From Leguminivora glycinivorella (lineage: Eukaryota; Arthropoda; Insecta; Lepidoptera; Tortricidae): a DNA stretch of 64,000 nucleotides. Below are positions 19,837 to 29,284 of the stretch, piece after piece. The notes below the pieces were generated by a model. That model was not told where the DNA came from. It did not search any database and worked only from the letters and a program-made list of their open reading frames with translations. Every line of letters starts with the position of its first letter. Position 1 is the first letter of the stretch. Where the stretch lies: positions 19,152,956-19,216,955 of the forward strand of contig NC_062973.1 in NCBI RefSeq assembly GCF_023078275.1. The letters run 5' to 3'. The position numbers and the translations under genes are program-made.

Positions 19837-22800
19837 ATGGAAAACCAACAGAGAAGGTCGCGTGTGTTGTCGACGCCACTCCGAGGTCCGCGCCGGTCAC
19901 GTAGCAGGACCAGGCATGCAGACAACAGAGCAGCGCGCCGCTCGCGCAGCCAGAGTCATCGTCGGGGATCCGGCCGGGCGAGCGACGGCCGATCGCGTAG
20001 TCGACGGGACAGCAGGCACCGGCCGCGCAGCCGGAGCAGTCAGCGGGCACGGGAGCGGGCCAGCAGACGCCGTTCTCGCGAGGATGACTGCGACAGGCGC
20101 CGGACGCGCAGCCGGAGCAGCCATCGTGGCCGTGGTCGTCCAAGCAGATCTCGCTCGCGCGGTCAACGGCAGCGTCGCGAAGGATGGCGGCCACGCAACA
20201 GAGCTACGGCCACGCCAACCCCACCGAAAGGAGAACGAGGTGGAACCGGATCAGCACGTGAGTTGTCAAGTGCTCAATCCAATGTATGTAATAATTTCAC
20301 TATTTCACAACTAGTAGAAGCTTTGCGTACCATTGGCGATAAAGGCACTAATGAGAAGTTGTCAAATCAAAATACAGTACCAGAGTTTGATCCTGCCTGC
20401 AGAGAACAAACGATCGCGATGTGGATACACAAAGTGAACGAATGCGCGGTTATATATAACTGGAATGATCGCCAAACCGTTCACTTTGCGTTACCAAAAC
20501 TTAAAGGCCTGGCTCAAAAATGGTACGCTGGGCTATCAACTGTCATGTTTTCCTGGCAAGAGTGGCAGGAAAAATTAAAACTAGCTTTTCCTAGCGATGA
20601 TAATTACGGACAATTATTGACGACAATGTTAGCTAAACGTGCTAGGTTTAACGATTCGTTGGAAGAATACTTCTATGATAAAATAATGTTACTAAATCGC
20701 TGTGAGATCTCTGGTAAGAGAGCCGTCGATTGTTTGGTATTCGGGATAGATGATCGTAGCGTCCGTTTGGGGGCCGAAGCAGCTCGCTTCGAAAGTCCTG
20801 ATCAGTTGTTACCATTCTTAAAGAGTGCCAAAAATAGTGCATATGTAGACCGAAGGGTGAAAACTAGGGCGGAGACTAAATCGGAGGCAGGGAACAAAAC
20901 CGTAGCTAGTGAAAGGCCAATAAAGTGTTTTAACTGTCAGCAAGAGGGCCATTACAAGTCCCAGTGTCCCAAACCCGTAACGAAATGCGGCAAATGCATG
21001 CGGTTTGGTCACTCTACCGATAATTGTCGAGTCAATAATAATAAAGATGCTGATAGCACCAGTAAAACTACGAAAACCGTCATGTGCGTAGCGGTGTCAG
21101 ACACAAAATCAGCTAAGTATTATAAGCAAGCTTTGGTTAATAATGTGAGTTGCGAGAGCTTTGTCGATTTTGGTAGTGAGGAGACATTGGTTAAGGCGAC
21201 GTTTGCTCAAACCCTTTTGGTAGAATGGAAACGCGACACTACGCTATCCCCCTTGACGGGCTTCGGTGATGGTGTTGTTATACCGTTGGGTAAATGTAAA
21301 CTCGAAATAGAAGTAGACGCCGTGCGGGCTGAGGTCGAATGTATGATCGTGCCAGATAACTTCTTAGACTTGCCTATACTTATTGGACAGACTTTTACCG
21401 AGCAGGCACATATTCTTGTAGAAAAGGATAGTACCTCTTTGCGAATAAGTAGTTTGGAAGATAGCCTAGATTACCGAGTTAAGTTAATATGTACGTCTGA
21501 GACAGTTATCGATGGCTTGACGGCTGTTGATTTTAGAACAGAACCCGAGTACACAGGAGAAGTTTACATCGATGGTAGTACGCGTTATCAATTAGGACGT
21601 GAACATTATATTGTACAGGGACTATTCACAGTCACGGGAGGCAATGGTGTAGCATTAATTAAAGGGTTATCACCTACCCCATTTAGCCTCAATAAGGGGT
21701 CATTGCTAGCCAGATGCAAGCGGGCAGAGAAAGTACAACCGAATGTTACAATACAAAAAACGGTTATGCGTGTCAACGTGGCTCAACCTCCGCGGGCTAT
21801 TACGTCAGAGGATTTAAGTTCTAATTCACTTGACGGTGAAACTTCTGCTAAGTTATTAGGATTACTTAACAAGTATCGTAAGGCGTTTGCATTTAATCTA
21901 CAGGAACTCGGTAAAACAGACAAAGCGGAAATGTCAATTCGCTTGAAAGATGATGAGCCAGTGGTATACCGTCCGTATAGGTTACCGATTACGGAGAGAG
22001 AAAAAGTGCGGGATATGGTTCAAGAGCTCATTGACTGTGATATAGTTCAACCTTCTACGTCCCCTTACGCAAGCCCCATAGTCCTCGTTAAGAAGAAGAC
22101 CGGTGATGTAAGGCTTTGCGTGGATTATAGGGCACTAAATAGAAAGACGATCAAAGAGAACTTTCCTCTACCTAGAATCGATGATCAGCTCGACGAATTA
22201 TCGGGGTCTAATTTTTATACTACTTTGGATCTAGCATCCGGTTACTATCAGATAGGTGTAGAAGAGGGTGATAGGCCGAAAACTAGTTTTGTGACGCCCG
22301 ATGGGCAATTTGAATTTAAACGGATGCCTTTCGGCCTCGTAAACGCTTCTTCAACCTTTATGCGGATGGTTCACTCGGTACTAGGCACCACTAACAATTT
22401 TGTTGAAGATAAAAACCGTTCAGGTAATAGGAGTAGCAAAATAGCATCAGCATATATGGATGATATCATAGTACCGTCGAAAACCATAGATGAGGGTATG
22501 GACAAGCTGGAATCTGTGTTGCAGTTATTAGAAAATGCGGGTCTGACACTTAAACTCTCTAAATGTTGTTTTTTTAGTAGAAGCGTAGAATATCTTGGGT
22601 TCGAATTGAGTGCAGATGGAATAAAACCCGGTGCCCGTAAGGTACAGGCAGTACAGGATTTCCCTCAACCTCGAGACCAGCACGGTGTGAGACAGTTTGT
22701 AGGGCTGTGTAGTTTCTTTCGACGTTTTGTGAGAAACTTCGCAGTCATTGCAAAACCACTAACTACTTTACTTAAGAAAGATGCACCATGGGTTTGGGGT

Positions 22801-24588
22801 GAAGCTCAATTACACGCATTTACGACTCTTAAGGAAGAGCTAGTGAGAAAACCCACTCTCTCGTTATATGATCCGAAAGCGGTCACTGAAGTCCATACCG
22901 ATGCTTGCAAGATCGGGATCGCGGGCATATTAATGCAACGGAACAAGGACGGGGTACTTAAGCCAGTAGCATATTTTAGCCGCCAGACTACCCCCGAGGA
23001 GCAGCACATGACGTCATATGAACTAGAGACGTTGGCGGTTGTAGCGTCATTACAAAGGTTTCGGGTTTATCTGATTGGCATTACGTTTAAAATATTCACA
23101 GACTGCAATTCACTTCGGGCAACATTTCTTAAGCGTGACCTAATACCAAGAGTGGCTCGATGGTGGATAGCCATGCAGGAATTCGATTACGTTATTGAAT
23201 ACCGACCGGGTAAGGCAATGGCATACGTTGATGCGCTTAGTAGAAACCCACCACCTAACACTATTCCGGTTAAAACAGTAAACACGATTACGACTGGGGA
23301 TCAAGATTGGTTAAGTACCGTACAGGGTTCAGATTCTGAAATACAAATGAAAATTAGCATGTTAACGGATCCAAAGTCGGCTGAAGTAGCAGAGGTGATG
23401 CAAAATTACGTAGTTCGAAATAGGAAGCTGTATAGGAAAACGGACGAAGGTGAGAGGTGGGTTGTGCCAAAAGGAGTACGGTGGCAGATTCTAAAACAAT
23501 GCCACGATGACATTGGTCATTTTGCGTTTGATAAAACTTATTGCAAAGTAAAAGAAACCTATTGGTTTAGTAAAATGAAGAAATTCATTAAAAAATATGT
23601 TGAGTCTTGTCTAGAGTGCGCATATTCCAAGGCTTCTGGGAGGAAAAAGCCATTGTTGCACCCAATACCAAAAATAGATACTCCTTTTGGGACAATACAT
23701 CTTGACCACGTCGGGCCTTTCGTGAAAAGTTCCAAAGGGAATACGCATATCTTGGTCATAATCGATGCTTATACGAAATTCATTGTATTAAGACCGGTCA
23801 AGAGTACAAAGACAACCATTGTCATAGATCGGTTACGTGAATATTTTAGTATTTTTGGTGTGCCAAAGCGCATAATCTCTGACCGCGGATCGTGTTTCAC
23901 GAGTACCAAGTTTCAGGCATATATTGACGAGTTAGGGACCAAACACATTCTCAATGCTGTGGCTACACCAAGAGCGAACGGTCAAGTCGAGAGGTATAAC
24001 CGAACGCTGATTGATGCACTCACGGCTAAATGCCTCGGTCAGGACGAACGTAAATGGGACCTTAGTGTGCCAGATGTGCAATGGGGACTCAATAATACCT
24101 TGAACAAAGGGATAGGCACAACTCCAGCGCAGGCGTTGTTTGGCACTTCGTTAACGGGTAATACCGAAGGTAGGATAAAGGCCTACCTAGATAACGATCA
24201 CGTAGATAGCGGGAACACGGTTGACGAGATAAGGGCAACGATTAACAAACACATTGAGGACTATCAAGATAAACAAAAACAAATGTATGACAAAAGGGCC
24301 AGTGCGCCTTTAAAATTTAAGGTTGACGACCTAGTAAGCATAAAAAGAGAAATTCCGGCAACTGGTCAGAGTAGAAAGCTTGTACCGAAGTATCAAGGCC
24401 CTTATCGCGTCACTGCGGTTCTAGATAATGATCGCTATCAGGTGGAAGATACACCTCTAACGAAAAAGTCCAATAGAAGATATTGCGCTGTAGTCGCAGT
24501 AGACAAAATGAAGCCCTGGCTTAGTTTTAATAGAACAAATATTGATTCTTCACCTAGCAGTAGCGATGGGGAAGAGAATGTGTCGTGA
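19837..24588 (+). CDS. gypsy Gag-Pol polyprotein, 1583 residues
   Basis: One open frame encodes the capsid and all enzymes of the retrotransposon cycle. The start ATG has a good context (AAAATGG). Residues 1 to about 125 are strongly basic and rich in RS/SR dipeptides. A Gag core follows (WYAGLSTVMFSWQEWQEKL). Two CCHC zinc knuckles (CFNCQQEGHYKSQC from residue 364, then CGKCMRFGHSTDNC) should bind RNA. A retropepsin-like domain has FVDFGSEETLV with its Asp at 444; the usual D-S/T-G is D-F-G here. Reverse transcriptase has VRLCVDYRALN, FKRMPFGLVNA and catalytic YMDD (873-876). RNase H has HTDA (Asp 1022). Integrase has an HHCC finger (H1223, H1228, C1258, C1261) and the DDE triad D1290, D1349, E1385, with a GPY-type motif (KYQGPYRV) near the end. 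Gag and Pol are fused without a frameshift, so their ratio must be set by other means. No env. Confidence 0.95.
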   Translation: MENQQRRSRVLSTPLRGPRRSRSRTRHADNRAARRSRSQSHRRGSGRASDGRSRSRRDSRHRPRSRSSQRARERASRRRSREDDCDRRRTRSRSSHRGRGRPSRSRSRGQRQRREGWRPRNRATATPTPPKGERGGTGSARELSSAQSNVCNNFTISQLVEALRTIGDKGTNEKLSNQNTVPEFDPACREQTIAMWIHKVNECAVIYNWNDRQTVHFALPKLKGLAQKWYAGLSTVMFSWQEWQEKLKLAFPSDDNYGQLLTTMLAKRARFNDSLEEYFYDKIMLLNRCEISGKRAVDCLVFGIDDRSVRLGAEAARFESPDQLLPFLKSAKNSAYVDRRVKTRAETKSEAGNKTVASERPIKCFNCQQEGHYKSQCPKPVTKCGKCMRFGHSTDNCRVNNNKDADSTSKTTKTVMCVAVSDTKSAKYYKQALVNNVSCESFVDFGSEETLVKATFAQTLLVEWKRDTTLSPLTGFGDGVVIPLGKCKLEIEVDAVRAEVECMIVPDNFLDLPILIGQTFTEQAHILVEKDSTSLRISSLEDSLDYRVKLICTSETVIDGLTAVDFRTEPEYTGEVYIDGSTRYQLGREHYIVQGLFTVTGGNGVALIKGLSPTPFSLNKGSLLARCKRAEKVQPNVTIQKTVMRVNVAQPPRAITSEDLSSNSLDGETSAKLLGLLNKYRKAFAFNLQELGKTDKAEMSIRLKDDEPVVYRPYRLPITEREKVRDMVQELIDCDIVQPSTSPYASPIVLVKKKTGDVRLCVDYRALNRKTIKENFPLPRIDDQLDELSGSNFYTTLDLASGYYQIGVEEGDRPKTSFVTPDGQFEFKRMPFGLVNASSTFMRMVHSVLGTTNNFVEDKNRSGNRSSKIASAYMDDIIVPSKTIDEGMDKLESVLQLLENAGLTLKLSKCCFFSRSVEYLGFELSADGIKPGARKVQAVQDFPQPRDQHGVRQFVGLCSFFRRFVRNFAVIAKPLTTLLKKDAPWVWGEAQLHAFTTLKEELVRKPTLSLYDPKAVTEVHTDACKIGIAGILMQRNKDGVLKPVAYFSRQTTPEEQHMTSYELETLAVVASLQRFRVYLIGITFKIFTDCNSLRATFLKRDLIPRVARWWIAMQEFDYVIEYRPGKAMAYVDALSRNPPPNTIPVKTVNTITTGDQDWLSTVQGSDSEIQMKISMLTDPKSAEVAEVMQNYVVRNRKLYRKTDEGERWVVPKGVRWQILKQCHDDIGHFAFDKTYCKVKETYWFSKMKKFIKKYVESCLECAYSKASGRKKPLLHPIPKIDTPFGTIHLDHVGPFVKSSKGNTHILVIIDAYTKFIVLRPVKSTKTTIVIDRLREYFSIFGVPKRIISDRGSCFTSTKFQAYIDELGTKHILNAVATPRANGQVERYNRTLIDALTAKCLGQDERKWDLSVPDVQWGLNNTLNKGIGTTPAQALFGTSLTGNTEGRIKAYLDNDHVDSGNTVDEIRATINKHIEDYQDKQKQMYDKRASAPLKFKVDDLVSIKREIPATGQSRKLVPKYQGPYRVTAVLDNDRYQVEDTPLTKKSNRRYCAVVAVDKMKPWLSFNRTNIDSSPSSSDGEENVS

Positions 24589-25177
24589 ATAATTGTCCTA
24601 GAATCTGTGGTTATTTGGTTGTGAGTTGATTATATGATTACATACTGGTAATATTATGACATAAGTAAGTGCTAAATATGATAGACCAGGGTATAAGCGA
24701 CTTGGACTATCAGTTCTTATGATATGGGTAACAGGCTCAAGGTAGAAGCGACTTGAACTGTCAATACCTAGTAATAATATATGTGGCAGATTCAAGGTAG
24801 AAGCGACTTGATCTGCGCCATGACTGAAGTGGTTTCAAGGTAGTAGCGATTTGTACCACTAAATTCATGATTAATTAAGTTAATGTTACGGTTTCAAAGT
24901 AGAGGCGACTTGTACCGTATTTATGGATTATATAGAGTCAGTAGAGGCAGGCTCAAGGTAGATGCGACTTGAACTGCGCCATGACTGAGGAGGTTTCAAG
25001 GTAGTAGCGACTTGTACCTCCAATTTCTTGGTTAATTAAGGTTTGCGGATCCAAATTGTAATTGTAATATGGTATAACTTGATTGGTTAACTAACAAAAT
25101 ATTATAATGGAATTCAGTGTAAAATAAGTAAGCTAGACCTTGTACGCGGGACGCGTACATATTGCGGATGGCCGAAT
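24589..25177 (+). promoter_or_regulatory. gypsy 3' untranslated region
   Basis: Non-coding stretch between the Pol stop and the 3' LTR. It contains the hairpin array (24681-25021), then about 155 bases of AT-rich sequence including TTGTACGCGGGACGCGTACA, itself a short inverted repeat. The bases just before the LTR (GCGGATGGCCGAAT) are only weakly purine-rich, so the polypurine tract is not obvious. Confidence 0.7.
24681..25021 (+). repeat. Array of seven stem-loops with invariant loop and covarying stems
   Basis: Hairpins lie at 24681-24710, 24731-24761, 24786-24816, 24828-24860, 24887-24919, 24947-24977 and 24989-25021, so starts are 42-60 bases apart. Each has a 10-base loop of consensus GTAGNNGCGA (the first has GTATAAGCGA), an inner stem of the CAAG/CTTG type, in most an asymmetric internal loop (two bases left, one right), and an outer stem. 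The outer stems differ but remain paired: ATAG/CTAT, ACAG/CTGT, GCAGA/TCTGC, AGTGGT/ACCACT, TACGGT/ACCGTA, GCAG/CTGC, GGAGGT/ACCTCC. That is compensatory change, which points to a selected RNA structure in the sense transcript. Possible roles (inference): Gag-binding or packaging sites, RNA export or stability. Confidence 0.85.
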
Positions 25178-25541
25178 TGTTAGAATTATCAATAGTACAG
25201 AGGGTACAATTAAATATTATCTAATACTGTTTAAACCTTACTCTGAAAATAATGATTTATCGTGATTATAAATAGCTGTGAATTGTTAAGATTATTAATT
25301 TAGTATATCAGTTGTTACTTTTAATTCCCGCCTACGCATTCCGTCGAAAGTGGCGCCATAGTGGCATTCATCGGCCGCCATTTTGGTCCGGCGGGGTTCT
25401 CATGACATTACGACGGCATGCGTAGACGATGACAGATGTCAACGAGTTTTGTAGCGGTGTCCGTGTGAACATTATTTGAATAATTATAATAAAAGAAGTG
25501 TTCAGCGCCTAAGTGTTTTTCTGAAGCCAGCCATCCCCACA
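25178..25541 (+). repeat. 3' LTR
   Basis: 364 bp, identical to the 5' LTR except for G at 25454. Poly(A) signal AATAAA at 25488-25493. Followed by the target duplication ATAG. Confidence 0.95.
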
Positions 25542-25639
25542 ATAGAGATAGATATCTACTAGCGCTTCGTTTCGTGAGCGTTTCGTGAGCGATTGTGCCA
25601 TTCGGCTAGCCACCCAGTGCATAGTAGCTTTCTTGCTTG

Positions 25640-26030
25640 CTTTTCGGTGAAGGAAAACATCGTGAGGAAACCGGACTAATTCCAATAAGGTCTAGTTTAT
25701 CCTTCGGGTTGGAAGGTCAGATGGCCGTCGCTTTCGTAAAAACTAGTGCCTAAGCCAAATCTTGGGATTAGTTGTCAAAGCGGACCCCAGGTTCCCATGA
25801 GCCGTGTCAAATGCCGGGATATCGCAAGGAGGATGATGAGTCTATAGTAGATTTCGGATCAAACAAGAAAATGTGCTAAATAGTGTCCTGCCACTATTAC
25901 GACTAGACATATACTATAAGCGAAAGTAGTTTGTCAGGATCGTAGTAAATGGAAATCTGTGATCTCTGCCTACCCCTCTGGGAAACAGGCGTGATTGTAT
26001 GTATGTATGTATATGCTATGCAGGATATTT
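25640..26030 (+). mobile_element. RTE-type LINE 3' end fragments
   Basis: 25642-25840 carries AAACATCGTGAGGAAACCGG through ATGCCGGGATATCGCAAGGA to the tail GATGATGA, a very common lepidopteran RTE-like 3' end. 25965-26015 carries a second tail type, CTACCCCTCTGGGAAACAGG followed by (GTAT)n. Neither retains a usable frame. Sister copies are at 28268-28470, 27515-27780 and 28925-29172. Confidence 0.65.
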
Positions 26031-26762
26031 ATTTAGTTAACAGCTATAACTTATGTGGAATGGCCATGGCCATACTAAGCCACATTTACTTTGAGACCAA
26101 CCCCGAAATCGTGCAAAAACAATACACTTTGACGGTCTGACTTTGACATTTTCTATGGATGAATACGTATATTTTCCATCAAAAACGAAACAAATCTATC
26201 TTGATTGTTATGTGAAAGTGAGGAAAATTTAATACTCTTAGATTGAATTAGATTAATAACGTAAAATGGACATAAAGTCGTAGGTTATTTATTTTTCATC
26301 AAATTTAATTTCGCCCCAAAGATATTAACCGACTAAATATACGCAAAAGCAAAACCAAATGTTTACCGGCTCAAGATTACCATAAATATAATTTCCACAA
26401 TCGCATGGAAACTTAAGTGTCATCTGCGTAACGCACAACCTACGGCATTATCATAACCTATTATGTTTATTTAAATACGCCAGCTGGAAGGGTTCCGAAA
26501 CATACAAGCAAATAGTTTGGTTGCGAACGCCCCGATTTCTTCTCTGAGCGTTTTTCCAAATTTTGGCATTAATTTTCAATATTATAAAACATTAAGGGAC
26601 TTTAAATATAAATCAACCAAAAGACCAATAAAAATGAACGACCCGATTCAAACTTGACTTTATCTACGTCAAATATTAGATACGAATACAGAAAAATAAC
26701 GTTTTATCACAGTGGCATCTTGGAAACATGGTTCGAATATGTCAGCAAATTTCAAAGTACAT
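26031..26762. other. No gene recognised
   Basis: Nothing identifiable. Confidence 0.5.
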
Positions 26763-26899
26763 ACAGTCAGCAGCAGAAGTTCCGTAGCAGGCAAGGTGTT
26801 CACAATGATCCTAACACGCTCTTATTGTCTTAAAAATAAGATCGTGTCAAGTTCATTTTGAACACCTTGCCCGCTACGGAACTTCTGCTGCTGACTGTA
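26763..26899. mobile_element. Foldback MITE, TACAGTCAGCAGCAGAAG ends
   Basis: 137 bp with inverted arms of about 40 bases (TACAGTCAGCAGCAGAAGTT at the left, the complement at the right) and a small secondary inverted repeat (TCTTAT..ATAAGA) at the centre. The TA at both ends fits a TA target duplication. Confidence 0.9.
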
Positions 26900-27214
26900 G
26901 TTATGAACTTGACGAATTTAATAGTTTGAAAAGTCAAACTAAGCTGTTCGCTTCATTCATACAATTATCAATTGTTTCAACAGTACTTTGCAAAAAAACT
27001 TTAATATTATTGCTTCACACTAGCGAAGAAAGCAATAATTGCAACAAAACTATGCACTTTAATTCAGTGCACACAGCGCGCCGTGCTCAGTTTCTCAGCC
27101 CCGTACTGCGCACATGTTTATCCAATTTGGCGTTGTCTGGAAAGTTGCGAGCTCGCAACACGTGTGCCGTTCAAATTAGAGATTCATATTAATTTAGGGA
27201 TTATACTCGAAGTG
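26900..27214. other. No gene recognised
   Basis: An 88-codon plus-strand frame (26926-27192) has no recognisable domain and is not called. Confidence 0.5.
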
Positions 27215-27375
27215 ACAGTGCTCTGTGGCGCCAGCCGGCCTAGCCAAAGTGAGAATATTTGACTACGTGGCAATCGAAACACAGTCTGACCCTCTCGTGC
27301 CACTTTAGAAGAGCGATAGGGAGATCTAGCTACGATACGCTCACGATTGTGACGTTGGCTAAGTACCCAGTAGTT
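27215..27375. mobile_element. Diverged MITE, GTCTGGCTCTGTCGCGCCA family
   Basis: Contains CTAGCTACGATACGCTCACG and a diverged core (AGTCTGACCCTCTCGTGCCA). Inverted GCCNNCNTAGCC-like ends are weak. Related to 44180-44325. Confidence 0.6.
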
Positions 27376-27514
27376 GCTAAGACGGCCGAGTTTCGCTAAA
27401 CTTGTAGTTGCTGTATTAGGGGGTTTAAGCGTTTGTTTAGCTGTGGCTCAACGTGAGCTCTCCCAGTGAGACCCATTAGTGAGTTTCTATCGTATTTTCA
27501 TTTTAAAACGTTAT

Positions 27515-27780
27515 GCGTTAGCCTGTGTGGTGACGGGTTCAGAATTTCACCACCCCATTTCTTCCCGTGGGTGTCGTAGAAGGCGACTATGGGAGACGGG
27601 TTAAATTGTGGCGTAGGCGAGAGGCTGGCAACCTGTCACTGCAATGTCACAGTTTCGATTTCTTTCAACCCCTTATTTGCCAAGAGTGGCACTGCAGCTT
27701 TAGTAGTTTCATGTGTTCTGCCTACCCCTTTATGGGATACAGGCGTGATTACATGTATGTATGTATGTATGTAAAACGTT
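27515..27780 (+). mobile_element. LINE 3' tail ending (ATGT)n
   Basis: Reads GTGTGGTGACGGGTTCAGAA, then TGTCGTAGAAGGCGACTATG, then CTACCCCTTTATGGGATACA, then a (TGTA)n tail. It is nearly the same as 28925-29172 in inverse orientation. Two overlapping frames here simply translate the repeat. Confidence 0.7.
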
Positions 27781-28267
27781 AGTCAAAGTTAATTATTACT
27801 CCTATGTATATGACACATAGGTGGTAGGTACAAGAGTGATCATTCACTTGGGTTAGGGCGCGCCATCGTAGGCATTGTCTTTGCCTCAGCTAGTCTGTGA
27901 ACATGAGTTAGCCCATTTATTAAAACAAGTTTAATTTTCAGTACTGTCCAGCAATATAATACTTACCACTAACCAACATCGTGTCATGAAACGTACTAAA
28001 TATTAAAACGAGTATACCAAACAGTAAAAATAGTATTTGTATTTTCTGTTTAGTTTGTACATCAAGACAGATTCTGAGTAACTAAATATCACCAGTTCGT
28101 CATTAGTAGAGTTGTTAATAGTTAGAATAGGACTGAAATCTTCTGAGAACCCAGATATTTGCTAAGATGCCTGTGTTGCGCGAAACAGGCTTCCGCTTAT
28201 TAGCAGGCTTAGATTAGTTTACCTAGTTGATTAAGTTCAAGAATTGTTGGAATAAGTACAAGTATGA
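27781..28267. other. No gene recognised
   Basis: Nothing identifiable. Confidence 0.5.
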
Positions 28268-28472
28268 GATATGGTGAAGGAAAACATCGTGAGGAAACCG
28301 GACTAATTCCAATAAGGTCTAGTTACCCTTCGGGTTGGAAGGTCAGATGGCAGTCGCTTTCGTAAAAACTAGTGCCTACGCCAAATCTTGGGATTAGTTG
28401 TCAATAGCGGACCCCAGGCTCCCATGAGCCGTGGCAAATGCCGGGATAACGCAAGGAGGATGATGATGAAGT
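28268..28472 (+). mobile_element. RTE-type LINE 3' end fragment
   Basis: Close copy of 25642-25840: AAACATCGTGAGGAAACCGG to ATGCCGGGATAACGCAAGGA and GATGATGATG. Confidence 0.65.
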
Positions 28473-28753
28473 ACAAGTATGAGATAATATAGGAATGTAT
28501 CTAAGACTATTATAAATAGGTAAGGTACAGCGGGGCAATCCATTTTTTCCATTATTACACTATGATGACGAGTTCTAAATGTATCTAACTGAACACGCCT
28601 ACCATAATAATATATAACCGGTGGACACTCTATTTAATAATGCAAACATTGTAAAACATTTGCCCCCCAGTCGGGATTTGCCCCGCTGTACCTTACTCGC
28701 AAACAAACAATTACATTTATAGATGAATTTCCTTTTATCTATGTACACCTAAC

Positions 28754-28887
28754 TAAGGGCCGGTTGCATCAAACTATCTGTCATCGCTAAAGCATTCGTT
28801 AAATTTAATTGTATGGGGAGTTCCATGGACGTCTGCTGCGTGACGATGATGTGTCTGTCAAATGTGGTTGATGCAACTGGCCCTAAG
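28754..28887. mobile_element. MITE, AGGGCCGGTTGCATCAAAC ends
   Basis: Inverted ends of about 22 bases (AGGGCCGGTTGCATCAA at the left, TTGATGCAACTGGCCCT at the right) bound 134 bp of non-coding DNA. TAAG-like flanks occur on both sides. Confidence 0.85.
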
Positions 28888-28924
28888 TATGTTTATACAG
28901 CTATCATACCTGTAAATACTTATA

Positions 28925-29172
28925 TAACATACATACATACATACAAGCACGCCTGTATCCCATAAAGGGGTAGGCAGAACACATGAAACTACTAAAGCTT
29001 CAGTGCCACTTTTGGCAAATAAGGGGTTGAAAGAAAACGAAACTGTGACATTGCAGTGACAGGTTGCCAGCCTCTCGCCTACGCCACAATTTAACCCATA
29101 TCCCATAGTCGCCTTCTACGACACCCACGGGAAGAAAGGGGAGGTGAAATTCTTAACCCGTCACCACACAGG
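28925..29172 (-). mobile_element. LINE 3' tail ending (ATGT)n, minus strand
   Basis: Inverse copy of 27515-27780, with the (CATA)n tail at 28927-28945. Confidence 0.7.
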
Positions 29173-29184
29173 CAATACTTATAT

Positions 29185-29276
29185 AAATAATAAATAAATA
29201 AATATTGGGGACACCTTACACAGACCTTAGCCCCAAACTAAGCAAAGCTTGTACTATGGGTGCTAAGCGGAGATAT
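29185..29276 (-). repeat. SINE 3' fragment
   Basis: Contains AAATAAATAAATATTGGGGA then CACCTTACACAGACC and CCCCAAACTAAGCAAAGCTT. It matches the tail half of the SINE at 1226-1452. Confidence 0.75.
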
Positions 29277-29284
29277 ACATACTT

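Larger units (their letters stand above)
18764..25541 (+). mobile_element. Complete Ty3/gypsy LTR retrotransposon
   Basis: A 6778-bp element: 5' LTR, about 0.7 kb leader, a single Gag-Pol frame, about 0.6 kb 3' untranslated region with a hairpin array, and 3' LTR. The insertion is flanked by the direct repeat ATAG (18760-18763 and 25542-25545). The two 364-bp LTRs differ only at 19040 (A) versus 25454 (G), and the long reading frame is open, so the insertion is recent and the copy may be active. No env frame is present. Confidence 0.95.
18684..25610. mobile_element. MITE of the GTCTGGCTCTGTCGCGCCA family, split by the gypsy element
   Basis: The left part is 18684-18763 (starts GTAGCCGAATGGCA) and the right part is 25546-25610 (ends TGCCATTCGGCTAGC). 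The two ends are inverted copies. The family core GCTCTGTCGCGCCA recurs at 44180-44325 and, diverged, at 27215-27375 and 52105-52215. The gypsy retrotransposon landed in its middle, duplicating ATAG. Confidence 0.75.

Noticed and set aside
19829..20194. Antisense frames of 89-121 codons over the Gag N-terminus
   Set aside because: These are shadows of the GC-rich RS-coding region of the gypsy frame.
27567..27782. Two overlapping frames, and a similar one at 28858-29106
   Set aside because: They translate a LINE 3' tail repeat present in both orientations.
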